The translations under genes were made by a program, and so were the position numbers. DNA of 64,000 bases from Acidithiobacillus sulfuriphilus (GTDB taxonomy: Bacteria; Pseudomonadota; Gammaproteobacteria; Acidithiobacillales; Acidithiobacillaceae), in contig NZ_RIZI01000195.1 in assembly GCF_003721225.1 (NCBI RefSeq), positions 1 through 64,000 on the forward strand, written 5' to 3'. A model generated the notes under the pieces. It searched no databases. It worked only from the letters and a program-made list of their open reading frames with translations, and had not been told where the DNA came from. Within the stretch, counting starts at the first letter, position 1. Each line of letters starts with the position of its first letter. Shown here piece after piece: positions 18,081 to 27,109 of this stretch.

Positions 18081-21000
18081 ATGGGCATGAGGAAATCCAT
18101 GGCCTTTTTCCGCAGCGACCGCGGGATCCTTTGGGGCGCCACTACCATTTTCGTCGCTTTGGCACTCCTGTTTGCCAGCCTTGTCCTTTGGCGCGCCATC
18201 AACCTTCAACAATCCACAAAAGCCAATTTCCGCGACCAGGCGGAAATTGTCGCTACGCGAACCGCCGATGCGGTGGCAGTCAACATCAATGCCCGTTTCC
18301 ATGACCTGGCATTCCTCAAGAATGCCTTTTTTGCCGAGGGCACAGGCCATTTGTTGCCGAGTGCCCAAGTTCTCTCCGCCTTTGCCGCCTTTCAGCACAC
18401 CCATCCGGCCGTTTCGGCCATCAATATCCAGGACCCATCCGGCGACCGGATCGTCTGGTCGAGCGTGAAGCAGCCGGCAAGGCCCATCACTCCGGACAAG
18501 GATTTCTCCCCCCTGCCGGGATATCCGGATCGCTTCCTAGGCAGGGTTGCCCATGCCCAGCGGACCCAAGCCTGGGTGCTCACCATGCGCCAACGCATCC
18601 GGGACAACGAAGGACATGTGCTGGGATTCATCGGTTCCCCTTTTCTTCTCGCCAATCTGGGCATGATTCATACGCCTCCGGAGCTACAATCCGTGGTCGT
18701 CATGCGTCCCCATGGGCAGGTCGTATCAGTCTGGAAGGACGGTCGGTGGATGCCACCGGATACGCCGTTGGCCCCGGTCGATGGTGAAGTGGTGGTTCCT
18801 GTCCCCGGTTATCCCTGGGATCTGCATGTGCAGTGGACGGCCGCGGCCCTGAATCACGCCTTTTGGCAGGTGGAACGGACGAGGCTGCCAATCTTTCTGA
18901 TGGGCCTGTTCTTTATCGCGGGCATGGGCACGTTGACCCGACGACTGCTCCGCCGCCTGCTGCGCTTGCGCCAGTATCAAGCGGCAGCGGTACTGGCCCA
19001 GCAGGATCTTCTGCGCCAAAACGACCCCAAGGTCATGTATCAGCGGCTGGTGGAGGTCGTGGTGGAACAGACGGAAGCCATTGGGGCCTATATCGCCGTT
19101 CCCGAAGCGGGCAGCGAGTGGTTGCGGGTCGCGGCCGCCAGCGCGGACACACCGGATTTGCGGCAGGCCATGGAACAACTCACTCCCTCCAAGGATCCGG
19201 CGCACTTTCCCTATGGCAATATGGTCCCCAGCCTGGCCTTCCGCGAAAAAACCCCACAGGGACCCGTCAGTCCCGGACAATCCCCTGCGATGACGGCTGT
19301 ACAGCGGCAGCAAGCTCCCCTGTCGCGCATCCGGAGTGTCATGGCCTATCCGGTGTTCCTGTGCGAGGAGCGGGAGCCAACGGCCGTGCTGGTGATCGAG
19401 AGCGACTCTTCCAGGCATTTCACCCAATCCCTGCAACGATTGCTCGGCCAGTTGGCCGTCACCCTCGGCCTGGCGCTGACGCAGTGGCGGCATCATCGGG
19501 AACTCATAGAAAAGGATGCCGAAATTCAGCAAATGGCGTTTTACGACGACCTGACCGCCCTCCCCAACCGGCGTTTCCTGGAGATCCAGATGGAACAGGA
19601 CATGGCCCGCGCCGAACGGCACAACCGGCTCCTGGCGGTCTGCATGCTGGATCTGGATGGCTTCAAGCCTGTCAACGATACCTATGGCCATGAGGCCGGA
19701 GACGAAGTGCTGGTGGCATTGGGAAAACGATTGCCCGAAGCCTTGCGCAAATCCGATTTCGTCGCCCGCCTGGGAGGGGATGAATTCGTGCTGCTGGTGG
19801 AAGATCTTGCCGATCTCGGCGATCTCACCCAAACCCTGAAAAAGGTGGAGGACACCATAGCCGCCCCCATCCGGCTGAGCAACGGCGAAACCATCCGGAT
19901 TGGGGCGAGCATGGGCATCTTTCTTTATCCCTTTGGCGATGGGGAAACGGCTGACCAGCTCCTGCGCTGGTCCGATCAGGCCCTTTACGAGAGCAAGGCC
20001 CATAAGGCCGACCGGGAGCACCCCTGGGTGCTTTTTGGCGAGGAGGTCCGCAAAGCACAGCGCACACCCGCGCAACATCTGCTGGATGCCGGGGCCTTGG
20101 AGGTCTGGTATCAACCGATCCTGGACAACCGCGCCCGCAAGGTGGTGGGCGTGGAGGCCCTGGCGCGGTTGCGGGATGCGGAGGGGAAAATCTGGCCGCC
20201 GGCGGAGTTCCTGCCGCAATTGCGGGATGCGGATTTTTTCGACCTCAGCAAGAAAGTCTTTGCGCAGGCATTGGCCGATCTGCCTATCCTGGACGCCCAA
20301 GGCTGGTCCTTATGGGTATCCGTGAATGTCGATCCGCGTTCGGTCTCGGAGTCCTGCATAACGTGTCTGCGGGAGATGATCACCCTGGGTGCGGTGGATC
20401 CGTCGCGCATCACCTTGGAGATTCTGGAGGGGAGTGACTTCCTGGAACAGCAGGCGGCCTTGGAACACCTCCTGGAAATGAAAACGTTGGGCGTCCGTCT
20501 GGCCCTGGATGACGTGGGGAGCGCCTATGCCTCGCTGCTGCGCCTGAAGGATCTCCCCATCGATGAGATCAAGCTGGACCAGGCCTTTGTCCGCACCCTG
20601 GAAAAGCGGCCCCAGGATCTGCATTTTGTGGGAGCTACCCAGGACCTCGCCTCCGGCATGGGCGTGAATCTGGTGGTGGAAGGCGTGGAAACCGATGACA
20701 TATTTGATGCGGTAACGGTCATGGGTGCGCCCCTCCTGCAGGGCTACGCCATCGCCAAACCCTTACCGCTGGCAGAATTGCAGGAATTTCTCCAGCACAC
20801 CCCCTCCCATCATCGGCGGCATCCGACCGGCTTGCTCGGGCTCTATGCGGCGCAACTCGCCAACCACAGCGCCCTGAAAAAAGCGATTCGCCAGAACCCC
20901 CGCCTGGTGGACTACATGACGCTGGTGGATGCCACGACCTGTCCCATCCATGATGATATGCGCCGCCTGGGAGTCGATGACGGTGGCCCCCTGGATCGAC

Positions 21001-21173
21001 TCCATCAGGAGTACCACCGAGCCATCGCGGTCATGGATGCCCTGCTGATTTCCTCTCCAGCCAATGACGACTGGAGCGCCGCAGAGCGAGCGGAGAAGGC
21101 ATTGGAACAGGCCATCATAGAGGCGTTCTGGAAGAGTAAAGCAGAAGACGGCAACCCGCTATCCTCAGGTTAA
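18081..21173 (+). CDS. Membrane sensor with GAF, GGDEF and EAL domains (c-di-GMP turnover)
   Basis: From the ATG at 18081 the product has 1030 residues. TM1 lies at about 14-36 (GILWGATTIFVALALLFASLVLW) and TM2 around 270-290, with a periplasmic Cache-like sensor between. A GAF-like region follows, then GGDEF at 565-569 with a preceding I-site RKSD, so cyclase activity with product inhibition is expected. The EAL domain starts at 692; N in SVNVDP, E in LEILEG, K in DEIKLDQAF and VVEGVET are kept, but loop 6 reads DDVGSAYAS instead of DDFGTGYSS, so phosphodiesterase activity is uncertain. The last 120 residues form an extra helical domain with H929, C954, H975 and H979, reminiscent of zinc-binding CZB domains. 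The start is preceded by GGGGG. Confidence 0.85.
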   Translation: MGMRKSMAFFRSDRGILWGATTIFVALALLFASLVLWRAINLQQSTKANFRDQAEIVATRTADAVAVNINARFHDLAFLKNAFFAEGTGHLLPSAQVLSAFAAFQHTHPAVSAINIQDPSGDRIVWSSVKQPARPITPDKDFSPLPGYPDRFLGRVAHAQRTQAWVLTMRQRIRDNEGHVLGFIGSPFLLANLGMIHTPPELQSVVVMRPHGQVVSVWKDGRWMPPDTPLAPVDGEVVVPVPGYPWDLHVQWTAAALNHAFWQVERTRLPIFLMGLFFIAGMGTLTRRLLRRLLRLRQYQAAAVLAQQDLLRQNDPKVMYQRLVEVVVEQTEAIGAYIAVPEAGSEWLRVAAASADTPDLRQAMEQLTPSKDPAHFPYGNMVPSLAFREKTPQGPVSPGQSPAMTAVQRQQAPLSRIRSVMAYPVFLCEEREPTAVLVIESDSSRHFTQSLQRLLGQLAVTLGLALTQWRHHRELIEKDAEIQQMAFYDDLTALPNRRFLEIQMEQDMARAERHNRLLAVCMLDLDGFKPVNDTYGHEAGDEVLVALGKRLPEALRKSDFVARLGGDEFVLLVEDLADLGDLTQTLKKVEDTIAAPIRLSNGETIRIGASMGIFLYPFGDGETADQLLRWSDQALYESKAHKADREHPWVLFGEEVRKAQRTPAQHLLDAGALEVWYQPILDNRARKVVGVEALARLRDAEGKIWPPAEFLPQLRDADFFDLSKKVFAQALADLPILDAQGWSLWVSVNVDPRSVSESCITCLREMITLGAVDPSRITLEILEGSDFLEQQAALEHLLEMKTLGVRLALDDVGSAYASLLRLKDLPIDEIKLDQAFVRTLEKRPQDLHFVGATQDLASGMGVNLVVEGVETDDIFDAVTVMGAPLLQGYAIAKPLPLAELQEFLQHTPSHHRRHPTGLLGLYAAQLANHSALKKAIRQNPRLVDYMTLVDATTCPIHDDMRRLGVDDGGPLDRLHQEYHRAIAVMDALLISSPANDDWSAAERAEKALEQAIIEAFWKSKAEDGNPLSSG

Positions 21174-23572
21174 TAGAGCAGGTAGCGGCGGCGAAGCCCT
21201 TCGAAGTCCTGCACCGCCCTGCGCCACCGCGCCGCGATGAGCCTGGGGTCTTCTCCCCTCTGGATAGCCGCCACGACCCACCGCGCGCCGACCATGCCCA
21301 GGATACGCCGCGTCTGGAATTTTTCCGGGTATAAGCGGGTGAGAGCGCTGGCGATTTCCACGCCGAGGGCCGGCGCGTCGAGGGCTTGGCGGTCGGCAAG
21401 GGCAACGCGCACACCGTGACACAGCCGCCCCTGGTAGCGGCTCGAACGGGGCGTAAAGGCCGCCGGCACGAACCGCACCCCTGGTATGTCCCTGTCATTC
21501 AGATACTGCGCAAGCTGTCCGGCGTCGATCCACGGCGCCCCGACCAATTCAAAGGGTGTGTCCGTCCCCCGCCCCACGCTCACATTGGCACCTTCGACCA
21601 GACCCACGCCGGGATAAAGGGCGGTTTCCGCGAGCGTGCGCAAATTCGGCGACGGCGCAACCCAGCGGAGCCCCGTGTCGTCATACCAGTCTCTGCGCTG
21701 GTAGCCCCGCATGCGGATCACATGGAGATTGGCCCCCAGGTGGTCTTCGGCATTGAACATCTCGGCGAGCTCCCCGACGGTCATGCCATAGCGCACGGGA
21801 AGGGGGAAATAACCAGTGAAGGACTCCAGGTCGGCATCCAGGATGGGACCCTGCACGACATTCGCACCGATGGGATCCGGGCGGTCAAGGATGTAGAAAG
21901 GGATGCCGTATTTCGCCGCCGCCTGCATGGCATAGGCCATGGTGGTGATATAGGTGTAAAAGCGGGCCCCTGCATCCTGTACGTCGAAGACCAGCGCGTC
22001 GATCCCCTGGAGCATTTCGCCCGTGGGCCGTCTGACGTTTCCGTAGAGGCTGTAGACGGGCAAGCCCAGGGATGGCTCCATGCCGGAGGCGACCTTTTCG
22101 TCCAAATCCCCATACAAGCCGTGTTCGGGACTGAATATGGCCACGAGTCTCACGCCCGGGGCCCTGGACAGCAGGTCGACCGTGCGGTTGCCATGGGCGT
22201 CAACCCCGGTCTGGTTCGTGATCAGGCCCACGCGCAGGCCCTTCAGGGGAGCGAAGCGTTCCGCCTCCAGGACATCCACGCCCACTTGCACCTTGCCCGC
22301 CGCGTATGCCTCGTTCAGCCCCGCATAATAGCGCCCAAGGAGGGGGCGGCTTGATACCACTTCAGCGTCGGTCAAGGGCGCGAGATGGGAAGATACCAGA
22401 TTGATCACCGCTTCCCTGAGAGGGCCGGCGTTGCCCTTGCCGAAGGGATAGACCCGGTTCGTCAGGATGATCACATAGGTCCCGGATACCGGGTCGATCC
22501 ACAGGAGCGTCCCGGTAAACCCGGTGTGATCATAGGCGCCCACCGGCAGGAGGTCTTTCCGGTTGGGGGCAAAAGGTGCGGCCAGATCCCAGCCCAGCCC
22601 GCGCAACCGCACTTTTCCGGGCGGGGATTGTGGGATGGTCATCCGCTCCACGATGGGGCGGTCCAATATCCGCACGCCGTGATAGCTTCCCCCGTCGAGA
22701 AGTGCTTGGGCAAAAACGGCGAGATCGCCGGCGGTGGAAAAGAGCCCGGCATGGCCCGAAACCCCTCCCATGCGGTAGGCCGTGGGATCATGCACCTCGC
22801 CCCAGCGCAGCTTGCCATCCAGGTATTCCGTGGGGGCGATGCGATATCGCTCCCAGGCGGGCGGATGAAAGGTGGTTTTCCCCATGCCCAGCGGCCCGAA
22901 GATGTGCTTTGCGCAGTAGACATCGAGAGGTTCGCCGGAAACCCGCTGAACGATTTCGCCGAGGGCCTCGAAATTGATATCGCTGTACACATAACGGGTG
23001 CCGGGCGCAGCCACCGGCTTTTCCGCGATGATCGCCCGCAGCGCCCCCTGGGTACCGCTCCATGGCGTTTCCAGGTTGAGGTCGGGGGCTAGACCCGAAT
23101 AATGGGTGAGCAGCTCCCGCACGGTGATGGCTCCCTTGCCGTTCTCCCCAAAGGCCGGCCAGTATCTGGCCGCAGGGACGTCAAGCGCCAGCTTTCCCTG
23201 TTCCACGAGTTGCATCACCGCCGTGGTGGTGGCGACGACCTTGGTGAGGGAAGCCAGATCGAAAAGCGTCCCGACGGTCATGGGAATCTTTTCTGGCCCC
23301 GGCACGGCGTAGCCGAAGGCCTTGCGGTAGACGATCCGGCCTTCGTTGCCCACGAGTACGACAGCCCCCGGGATCCTGCCGGCCCGGATTTCCTTTTGAA
23401 CGATCTGCGCGATACCGGACAGATCCGCCCGCTGGAGACTTTCGGGGCCACCATCCGCCCGGGCGGACAAAATGCCCGTGCCCAGCAGGGCGGATAGCAG
23501 CAACGCCCATGCCGTCCCTTTCCCGATTAGCGCCCAAGCCGCGGCGCATCTTCCGCAATATTGCGTGAACAT
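21170..23572 (-). CDS. Serine hydrolase (beta-lactamase fold) fused to NamZ-type exo-beta-N-acetylmuramidase
   Basis: An 800-residue exported fusion. A signal peptide ends near residue 39 (ILSARA-D). The N-terminal half, about 50-390, is a class C beta-lactamase/DD-peptidase-fold hydrolase with nucleophile motif S108-L-T-K111 and THYSG as the YxN-like element. The C-terminal half, about 425-800, is DUF1343/NamZ: GVDVLEAERFAPLKGLRVGLITNQTG, FSPEHGLYG, FDVQDAGARFYTYI, YILDRPDPI and the RGTDTPFELVGAPW region. NamZ removes MurNAc from the non-reducing end of peptidoglycan fragments. The start overlaps the upstream DUF4015 gene by 46 bases, so the three-gene operon is translationally coupled. A role in cell-wall turnover or recycling is likely. 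Confidence 0.86.
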   Translation of the reverse strand: MFTQYCGRCAAAWALIGKGTAWALLLSALLGTGILSARADGGPESLQRADLSGIAQIVQKEIRAGRIPGAVVLVGNEGRIVYRKAFGYAVPGPEKIPMTVGTLFDLASLTKVVATTTAVMQLVEQGKLALDVPAARYWPAFGENGKGAITVRELLTHYSGLAPDLNLETPWSGTQGALRAIIAEKPVAAPGTRYVYSDINFEALGEIVQRVSGEPLDVYCAKHIFGPLGMGKTTFHPPAWERYRIAPTEYLDGKLRWGEVHDPTAYRMGGVSGHAGLFSTAGDLAVFAQALLDGGSYHGVRILDRPIVERMTIPQSPPGKVRLRGLGWDLAAPFAPNRKDLLPVGAYDHTGFTGTLLWIDPVSGTYVIILTNRVYPFGKGNAGPLREAVINLVSSHLAPLTDAEVVSSRPLLGRYYAGLNEAYAAGKVQVGVDVLEAERFAPLKGLRVGLITNQTGVDAHGNRTVDLLSRAPGVRLVAIFSPEHGLYGDLDEKVASGMEPSLGLPVYSLYGNVRRPTGEMLQGIDALVFDVQDAGARFYTYITTMAYAMQAAAKYGIPFYILDRPDPIGANVVQGPILDADLESFTGYFPLPVRYGMTVGELAEMFNAEDHLGANLHVIRMRGYQRRDWYDDTGLRWVAPSPNLRTLAETALYPGVGLVEGANVSVGRGTDTPFELVGAPWIDAGQLAQYLNDRDIPGVRFVPAAFTPRSSRYQGRLCHGVRVALADRQALDAPALGVEIASALTRLYPEKFQTRRILGMVGARWVVAAIQRGEDPRLIAARWRRAVQDFEGLRRRYLLY

Positions 23573-24894
23573 GTTCCCGTCCCGATCCGTCCCAGGTTTC
23601 CCGGAGCCCCACCATGGCTATTCATCTCCATTCCCGGCTTTGGGGGGAGCCCTGCTGCAGTATAGACATTACGGGGGTTCCATAGCATCCAGCCATCCGC
23701 TCCGATGCTCTGCGCCGCATCGATCTGCGCCGCGATCTCTTCGCTCCCGAAGGGTTGCCCACCAAAGGCGTAGTCACGAAATGCCTGCAGCCAGGGGCGA
23801 AAGCGGACCGCAGGCAACCCCGTTCTCTCCTCGGCCTTGCGAAGCGAGAGGTAAACGATCTGGCGCGGATGGCGGACGGGATCGGGGTAGCCGGGGATAC
23901 CGTACTGAAAACCAGAAGGATAGAGCATGGGAGAGATATAATCGACCTGCTGCGCCAGATCGTTCAGTCTCTGACCGATCCCCGTGTCGTTGCGGTTCCA
24001 GATCACGTAACCAAAAATATCTGCGGAAAGAAAGACGTTGTAGGGCACCAGCCGCTTGCGGGCTGCCGCGAGAAATCCCGAAATTGCCGCAATTCTGTTC
24101 TTCTCGGTGTTCGGCTCCGAAAATACCAGACCCTTGGCATCGGGAAAGCGAACGTAGTCGAACTGGATCTCATCGAATCCATCCCTGGCGGCCTCAACGG
24201 CAATGTCGATGTTGTAGTCCCATACCTGCCTGGCGAAGGGATCGGTCCAGCCGATGCCTTCCCGATCCCTCCAGATGGCACCACTTGCGGTCCGCACCGC
24301 CCAATCCGGTCTCGCCAGCGCGAGGAGGTTGTCCTTGAAAACGACGATCCTGGCAATGGCATAGATGCCCTTCTTGTGCAAATCGTCTATCAGCCGCCTG
24401 ATATGTTTGATGGTGATGCCCTTTTGTGCCCCGATTTCCGCCGCCAGAGGAATGTCGGTCCGGTACGCTATCATCCCCCGGTCGCTTTTCACATCGATCA
24501 CCACGGCATTGAGGTCCGTCTTTCCGATGAGATCCAGGGCCGATTCCCGCAGGTGCATGTTGCCCGCTCCGTAGGAAGACAAATAAAGGGCCTTGGGCCG
24601 GAACGGCGCAAGGGATAGGGTTTCGCCCGTCTTGAGATCTCCCACGGGAATTTCGCTTCTCCCGTAGCCGTAAGCCCTGAGGCCCAGCACCGCCCCTTCC
24701 CCGCCAATCTGGAAATGACCATCCTGGCTGGTGCGCACAACCGTATCCCCCAAGGTCACGAAGGCTCCCGGGATCGGTTTGCATGTCAAGGCGTCCACTA
24801 CCGTCCCGTCGTAGGCGGCGGCGCTCCCAGGGACAAGCAACAGGACCGCAAGTAATGAAGCGCATATGTTCCTGAACTTTTGATAGCCCCCCAC
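23527..24894 (-). CDS. DUF4015 putative glycoside hydrolase with N-terminal carboxypeptidase-regulatory-like domain
   Basis: A 455-residue exported protein. A signal peptide (ASLLAVLLLVPGSAAAY) is followed at about 27-95 by a small beta domain of the carboxypeptidase-regulatory type (GTVVDALTCKPIPGAFVTLGD). The TIM-barrel DUF4015 domain comes next: LNAVVIDVKSDRGMIAY, KKGIYAIARIVVFKD, WTDPFARQVWDYNIDIAVEA, FDEIQFDYVRFPD, VFLSADIFGY, DYISPMLYPS and GADGWMLWNPRN. These barrels are predicted polysaccharide hydrolases and resemble the C-terminal half of PgaB-like enzymes. The start is GTG with GAGGTGA shortly before it. It lies 12 bases downstream of the deacetylase gene. Confidence 0.8.
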   Translation of the reverse strand: MGGYQKFRNICASLLAVLLLVPGSAAAYDGTVVDALTCKPIPGAFVTLGDTVVRTSQDGHFQIGGEGAVLGLRAYGYGRSEIPVGDLKTGETLSLAPFRPKALYLSSYGAGNMHLRESALDLIGKTDLNAVVIDVKSDRGMIAYRTDIPLAAEIGAQKGITIKHIRRLIDDLHKKGIYAIARIVVFKDNLLALARPDWAVRTASGAIWRDREGIGWTDPFARQVWDYNIDIAVEAARDGFDEIQFDYVRFPDAKGLVFSEPNTEKNRIAAISGFLAAARKRLVPYNVFLSADIFGYVIWNRNDTGIGQRLNDLAQQVDYISPMLYPSGFQYGIPGYPDPVRHPRQIVYLSLRKAEERTGLPAVRFRPWLQAFRDYAFGGQPFGSEEIAAQIDAAQSIGADGWMLWNPRNVYTAAGLPPKPGMEMNSHGGAPGNLGRIGTGTCSRNIAEDAPRLGR

Positions 24895-24906
24895 AACTCA
24901 CCTCGT

Positions 24907-25683
24907 TCATCTGGAATTCGTTTTCAGCAGCCTCCCGAAGGCCTTGCCCGCATCCTGGTCCGTGACCAGATAGCGCGGGAGCGCCATCACATCATCCGCC
25001 GGACCCGCCGGCGCCCTTACCATGGTGAAGGCGGCCACATACCCCGCCCCCGCGGCGTCCCTCATCAAGCCCTCATCATAGATCCCGTAGGGCCACGCGA
25101 GCATGTCCACCTTGATCCCCAATTCCTTGTCGAGCGTTGCCTTGGACCTTTCCAACTGCATGGCCACGAACTTCGCATACGCCTGAGGGGCAAGACGTTT
25201 TTTTTCCGTCCTGAAGTTCGGATGCCAGTAGGTATGGGATTGAATGTCCACGAGCCCCGAGTCGTGCATGGTCCTCAGTTCATCCCAAGTCAGGGCGTAG
25301 GATGCCCGGGATATGGCGGAGGGATAGATGAACAGCGTCACCGGGATATGGTATCGCCGCACCAGGGGAAAGAGGTCCGTGTACACCGACTGGTGCCCGT
25401 CATCCGCGGTGATCACCACGGAATGGGGAGGGGGCGGGGGTCCAATGCCGCGAATATAGGCCACGACCTCCTTGAGGGGGACGACCCGGTAACCATGGCT
25501 TCTCAGGTACTCAAGCTGAGCCGCGAAGACCGTCGTCCGAACGGTCATGGCATCCCGCGCCACGGGGCCAAAACGATGATAGAGCAGGATGGGCACAACA
25601 TGCTCCGTCCCCGATCCCCAAGCCGGCGCGGCGAAAAACACGGCGAGTAAAGGAATCCAGAAAATGGATCGCAGCTTGCCCAT
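24907..25683 (-). CDS. Exported polysaccharide deacetylase (NodB/CE4 type)
   Basis: A 258-residue CE4-family enzyme with a signal peptide ending near AWG-SG. VPILLYHRFG is the strand-1 motif, TADDGHQSVY is motif 1 with the metal-binding aspartate pair (the usual F of TFDDG is A), SHTYWHP is motif 2 with the two metal histidines, and MLAWPYGIYDE is motif 3. Such enzymes remove N-acetyl groups from poly-N-acetylglucosamine or peptidoglycan sugars. It is the first gene of a minus-strand operon with DUF4015 and the NamZ fusion. Deacetylase followed by a TIM-barrel hydrolase mirrors the two domains of PgaB, so cleavage of a partly deacetylated glycan is a reasonable inference. Confidence 0.84.
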   Translation of the reverse strand: MGKLRSIFWIPLLAVFFAAPAWGSGTEHVVPILLYHRFGPVARDAMTVRTTVFAAQLEYLRSHGYRVVPLKEVVAYIRGIGPPPPPHSVVITADDGHQSVYTDLFPLVRRYHIPVTLFIYPSAISRASYALTWDELRTMHDSGLVDIQSHTYWHPNFRTEKKRLAPQAYAKFVAMQLERSKATLDKELGIKVDMLAWPYGIYDEGLMRDAAGAGYVAAFTMVRAPAGPADDVMALPRYLVTDQDAGKAFGRLLKTNSR

Positions 25684-26114
25684 ACACGCCCTTTGCCAGA
25701 CAATACGCCGCCAGATCGGCTCCTGTTGTTCCTAGTTCAACACAGCCGAGGGCTCAGATCCAGCCTCTGGCAATATTCGGTAACCTTTGTCGCGCCCGAT
25801 TCCGCCGGATCCAATCCCCCGCATCCAGCAAGGGTTGCCCCCAAGGACGCGACCCGGCAACCGCCATGAGAGGGTCCGGCGCTGGCCAGGGGCCAGTACG
25901 CCTAGCTAGCAGCGCACTATACCGGGTTCCAGGCTTGGCAGCGTTCCCTCAAACACGGTAGGCAGGGACCCATATTGCCCGGGATAAGATCTTCGTCGAG
26001 CAAAGACAGGACGCGCGCCCGACTGACGGCTTGGCGGTAGTCTCTACCGAGCGATTTTTTGATTTCGCGCTTGCCGACGGCGCCCAGATCCTGGACTACT
26101 GTTCTCCCAAAGAG
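25684..26114. other. Left flank of the tRNA-Ser integration hotspot
   Basis: Apart from an integrase fragment at 25998-26086, no gene is visible in these roughly 430 bases. The stretch probably contains the promoter of the deacetylase operon near 25690-25780, but no clear boxes were found. Confidence 0.4.
25998..26086 (-). pseudogene. Tyrosine recombinase N-terminal fragment, remnant 1
   Basis: The minus strand reads VGKREIKKSLGRDYRQAVSR followed by ARVLSL, nearly identical to residues in the N-terminal region of the complete integrase at 31595-33316. The nucleotide match with 33160-33245 is also close. Nothing of the integrase start or catalytic domain is attached. It marks an earlier, now deleted, related element. 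Confidence 0.72.
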
Positions 26115-26129
26115 TAGGATTTAATCCTA
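26115..26129. promoter_or_regulatory. Palindromic operator upstream of parDE
   Basis: TAGGATT-T-AATCCTA is a perfect 15-bp palindrome 22 bases before the parD start. ParD antitoxins typically bind such sites for autoregulation; TATCAT at 26128-26133 could be the -10 box. Confidence 0.55.
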
Positions 26130-26151
26130 TCATGACGAATGGGAGCCAGCC

Positions 26152-26421
26152 ATGCGAACCACCCAGCAAATGAGCATTACCCTGCCCAACGACATGGCAG
26201 ATGCGGTGAAGGCCAAGGTACGCTCTGGCGAGTACGCCAGCGAGAGTGAAGTGATCCGGGACGGACTGCGGGCGCTGATGGCGCGGGATCGCGCCGTGGA
26301 AAACTGGCTATACAACCAGGTTGGTCCCGCTTATGACGCCTTAAAGGCGGATCCATCCCGCGCCGTCAGTGTTGACCAGGTGCGTGCCCGACTGGCCGCC
26401 GAACACGCCAAGACGCGATGA
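26152..26421 (+). CDS. parD: ParD-family antitoxin (type II)
   Basis: An 89-residue protein starting with a ribbon-helix-helix DNA-binding region: QMSITLPNDMADAVKAKVRSG followed by EYASESEVIRDGLRALMARD, which is characteristic of ParD/CopG antitoxins. The remaining C-terminal half should wrap the toxin. GGGAG lies six bases before the ATG and a 15-bp palindrome lies just upstream, consistent with autorepression by the antitoxin or the complex. Its stop overlaps the parE start by four bases. Confidence 0.9.
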   Translation: MRTTQQMSITLPNDMADAVKAKVRSGEYASESEVIRDGLRALMARDRAVENWLYNQVGPAYDALKADPSRAVSVDQVRARLAAEHAKTR

Positions 26422-26747
26422 GTTATCGCGTCGTATTCAGCCCGGAAGCCCAAGAACAACTTGCTGAGCTTTACCGCTATATCGCTGATACGGCGTCGCC
26501 AGATATTGCTGCGCAATGCACCGAAGCCATCGTGAGCTACTGCGAAAGTCTGTGCACGTTCCCCCTTCGCGGCACCATGCGCGATGACGTGAGGCCCGGT
26601 TTGCGCATCACCAACTACAAGGGGCGGGCAGTGATCGCCTTCGACGTGGACGCCGAGACGGTTTCCATTATCGGTGTCTTCTACGGCGGGCAGGGCTATG
26701 AAACGATCCTGCATGATGACCCGAACGACGACAGATCAGAACACTGA
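26418..26747 (+). CDS. parE: ParE/RelE-superfamily toxin
   Basis: A 109-residue toxin of the ParE type: VVFSPEAQEQLAELYRYIADTASPDIA, FPLRGTMRDDVRPGLRI and VIAFDVDAETVSIIGVFYGG are conserved. ParE toxins poison DNA gyrase, whereas related RelE proteins cut mRNA; PGLR-x-x-NYKGRAVIAF favours ParE. Its start overlaps parD by four bases. The pair lies between integrase remnants, so it was probably carried in by an earlier mobile element and may stabilise the region. Confidence 0.88.
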   Translation: MSYRVVFSPEAQEQLAELYRYIADTASPDIAAQCTEAIVSYCESLCTFPLRGTMRDDVRPGLRITNYKGRAVIAFDVDAETVSIIGVFYGGQGYETILHDDPNDDRSEH

Positions 26748-26923
26748 GCCGCTTGACAGACGATTTTTCTTTTTTCGAGAACATCCGAGGATTTCGGTGA
26801 ACCCAGCGAGTACGTGGGCATATCCACTTTGCTGAAGCTCGCTGAGGATGGGCTGCTGTAGGGGGGGATCCATCACAGGATTTACTTACCCAATTTGGGC
26901 TTTATACAATAAAATCCAGTCAC

Positions 26924-27103
26924 TTACATCAGTGTAGGCGTGCATTTTTCAAGGGCCGGCAACGGTGTCCACGGGCGCCCCTCCACCAGCATCGCCCACT
27001 GTGCTGTGGAGAGTTCCACGGCGCCGGTATCGGCTCTGGGCCAGTGCAGTCGCCCCTGATCCAGACGGCGGTACAAGAGCCAGAAGCCCAGGCCATCCCA
27101 TGC
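26924..27103 (-). pseudogene. IS66 TnpB (Orf2) C-terminal fragment
   Basis: The stretch DGLGFWLLYRRLDQGRLHWP followed by VELSTAQWAMLVEGRPW is the conserved end of IS66-family TnpB accessory proteins. It is joined in frame to an integrase N-terminus, so the present open frame (26924-27397) is a chimera made by a deletion or insertion. No other IS66 part is visible in the window. Confidence 0.68.
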
Positions 27104-27109
27104 CGAGGG

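Noticed and set aside
24914..24934. A TTTTCAGCAGCCTC sequence resembling the complement of the IS end
   Set aside because: It lies inside the deacetylase coding region with no adjacent transposase sequence, so it is probably chance.
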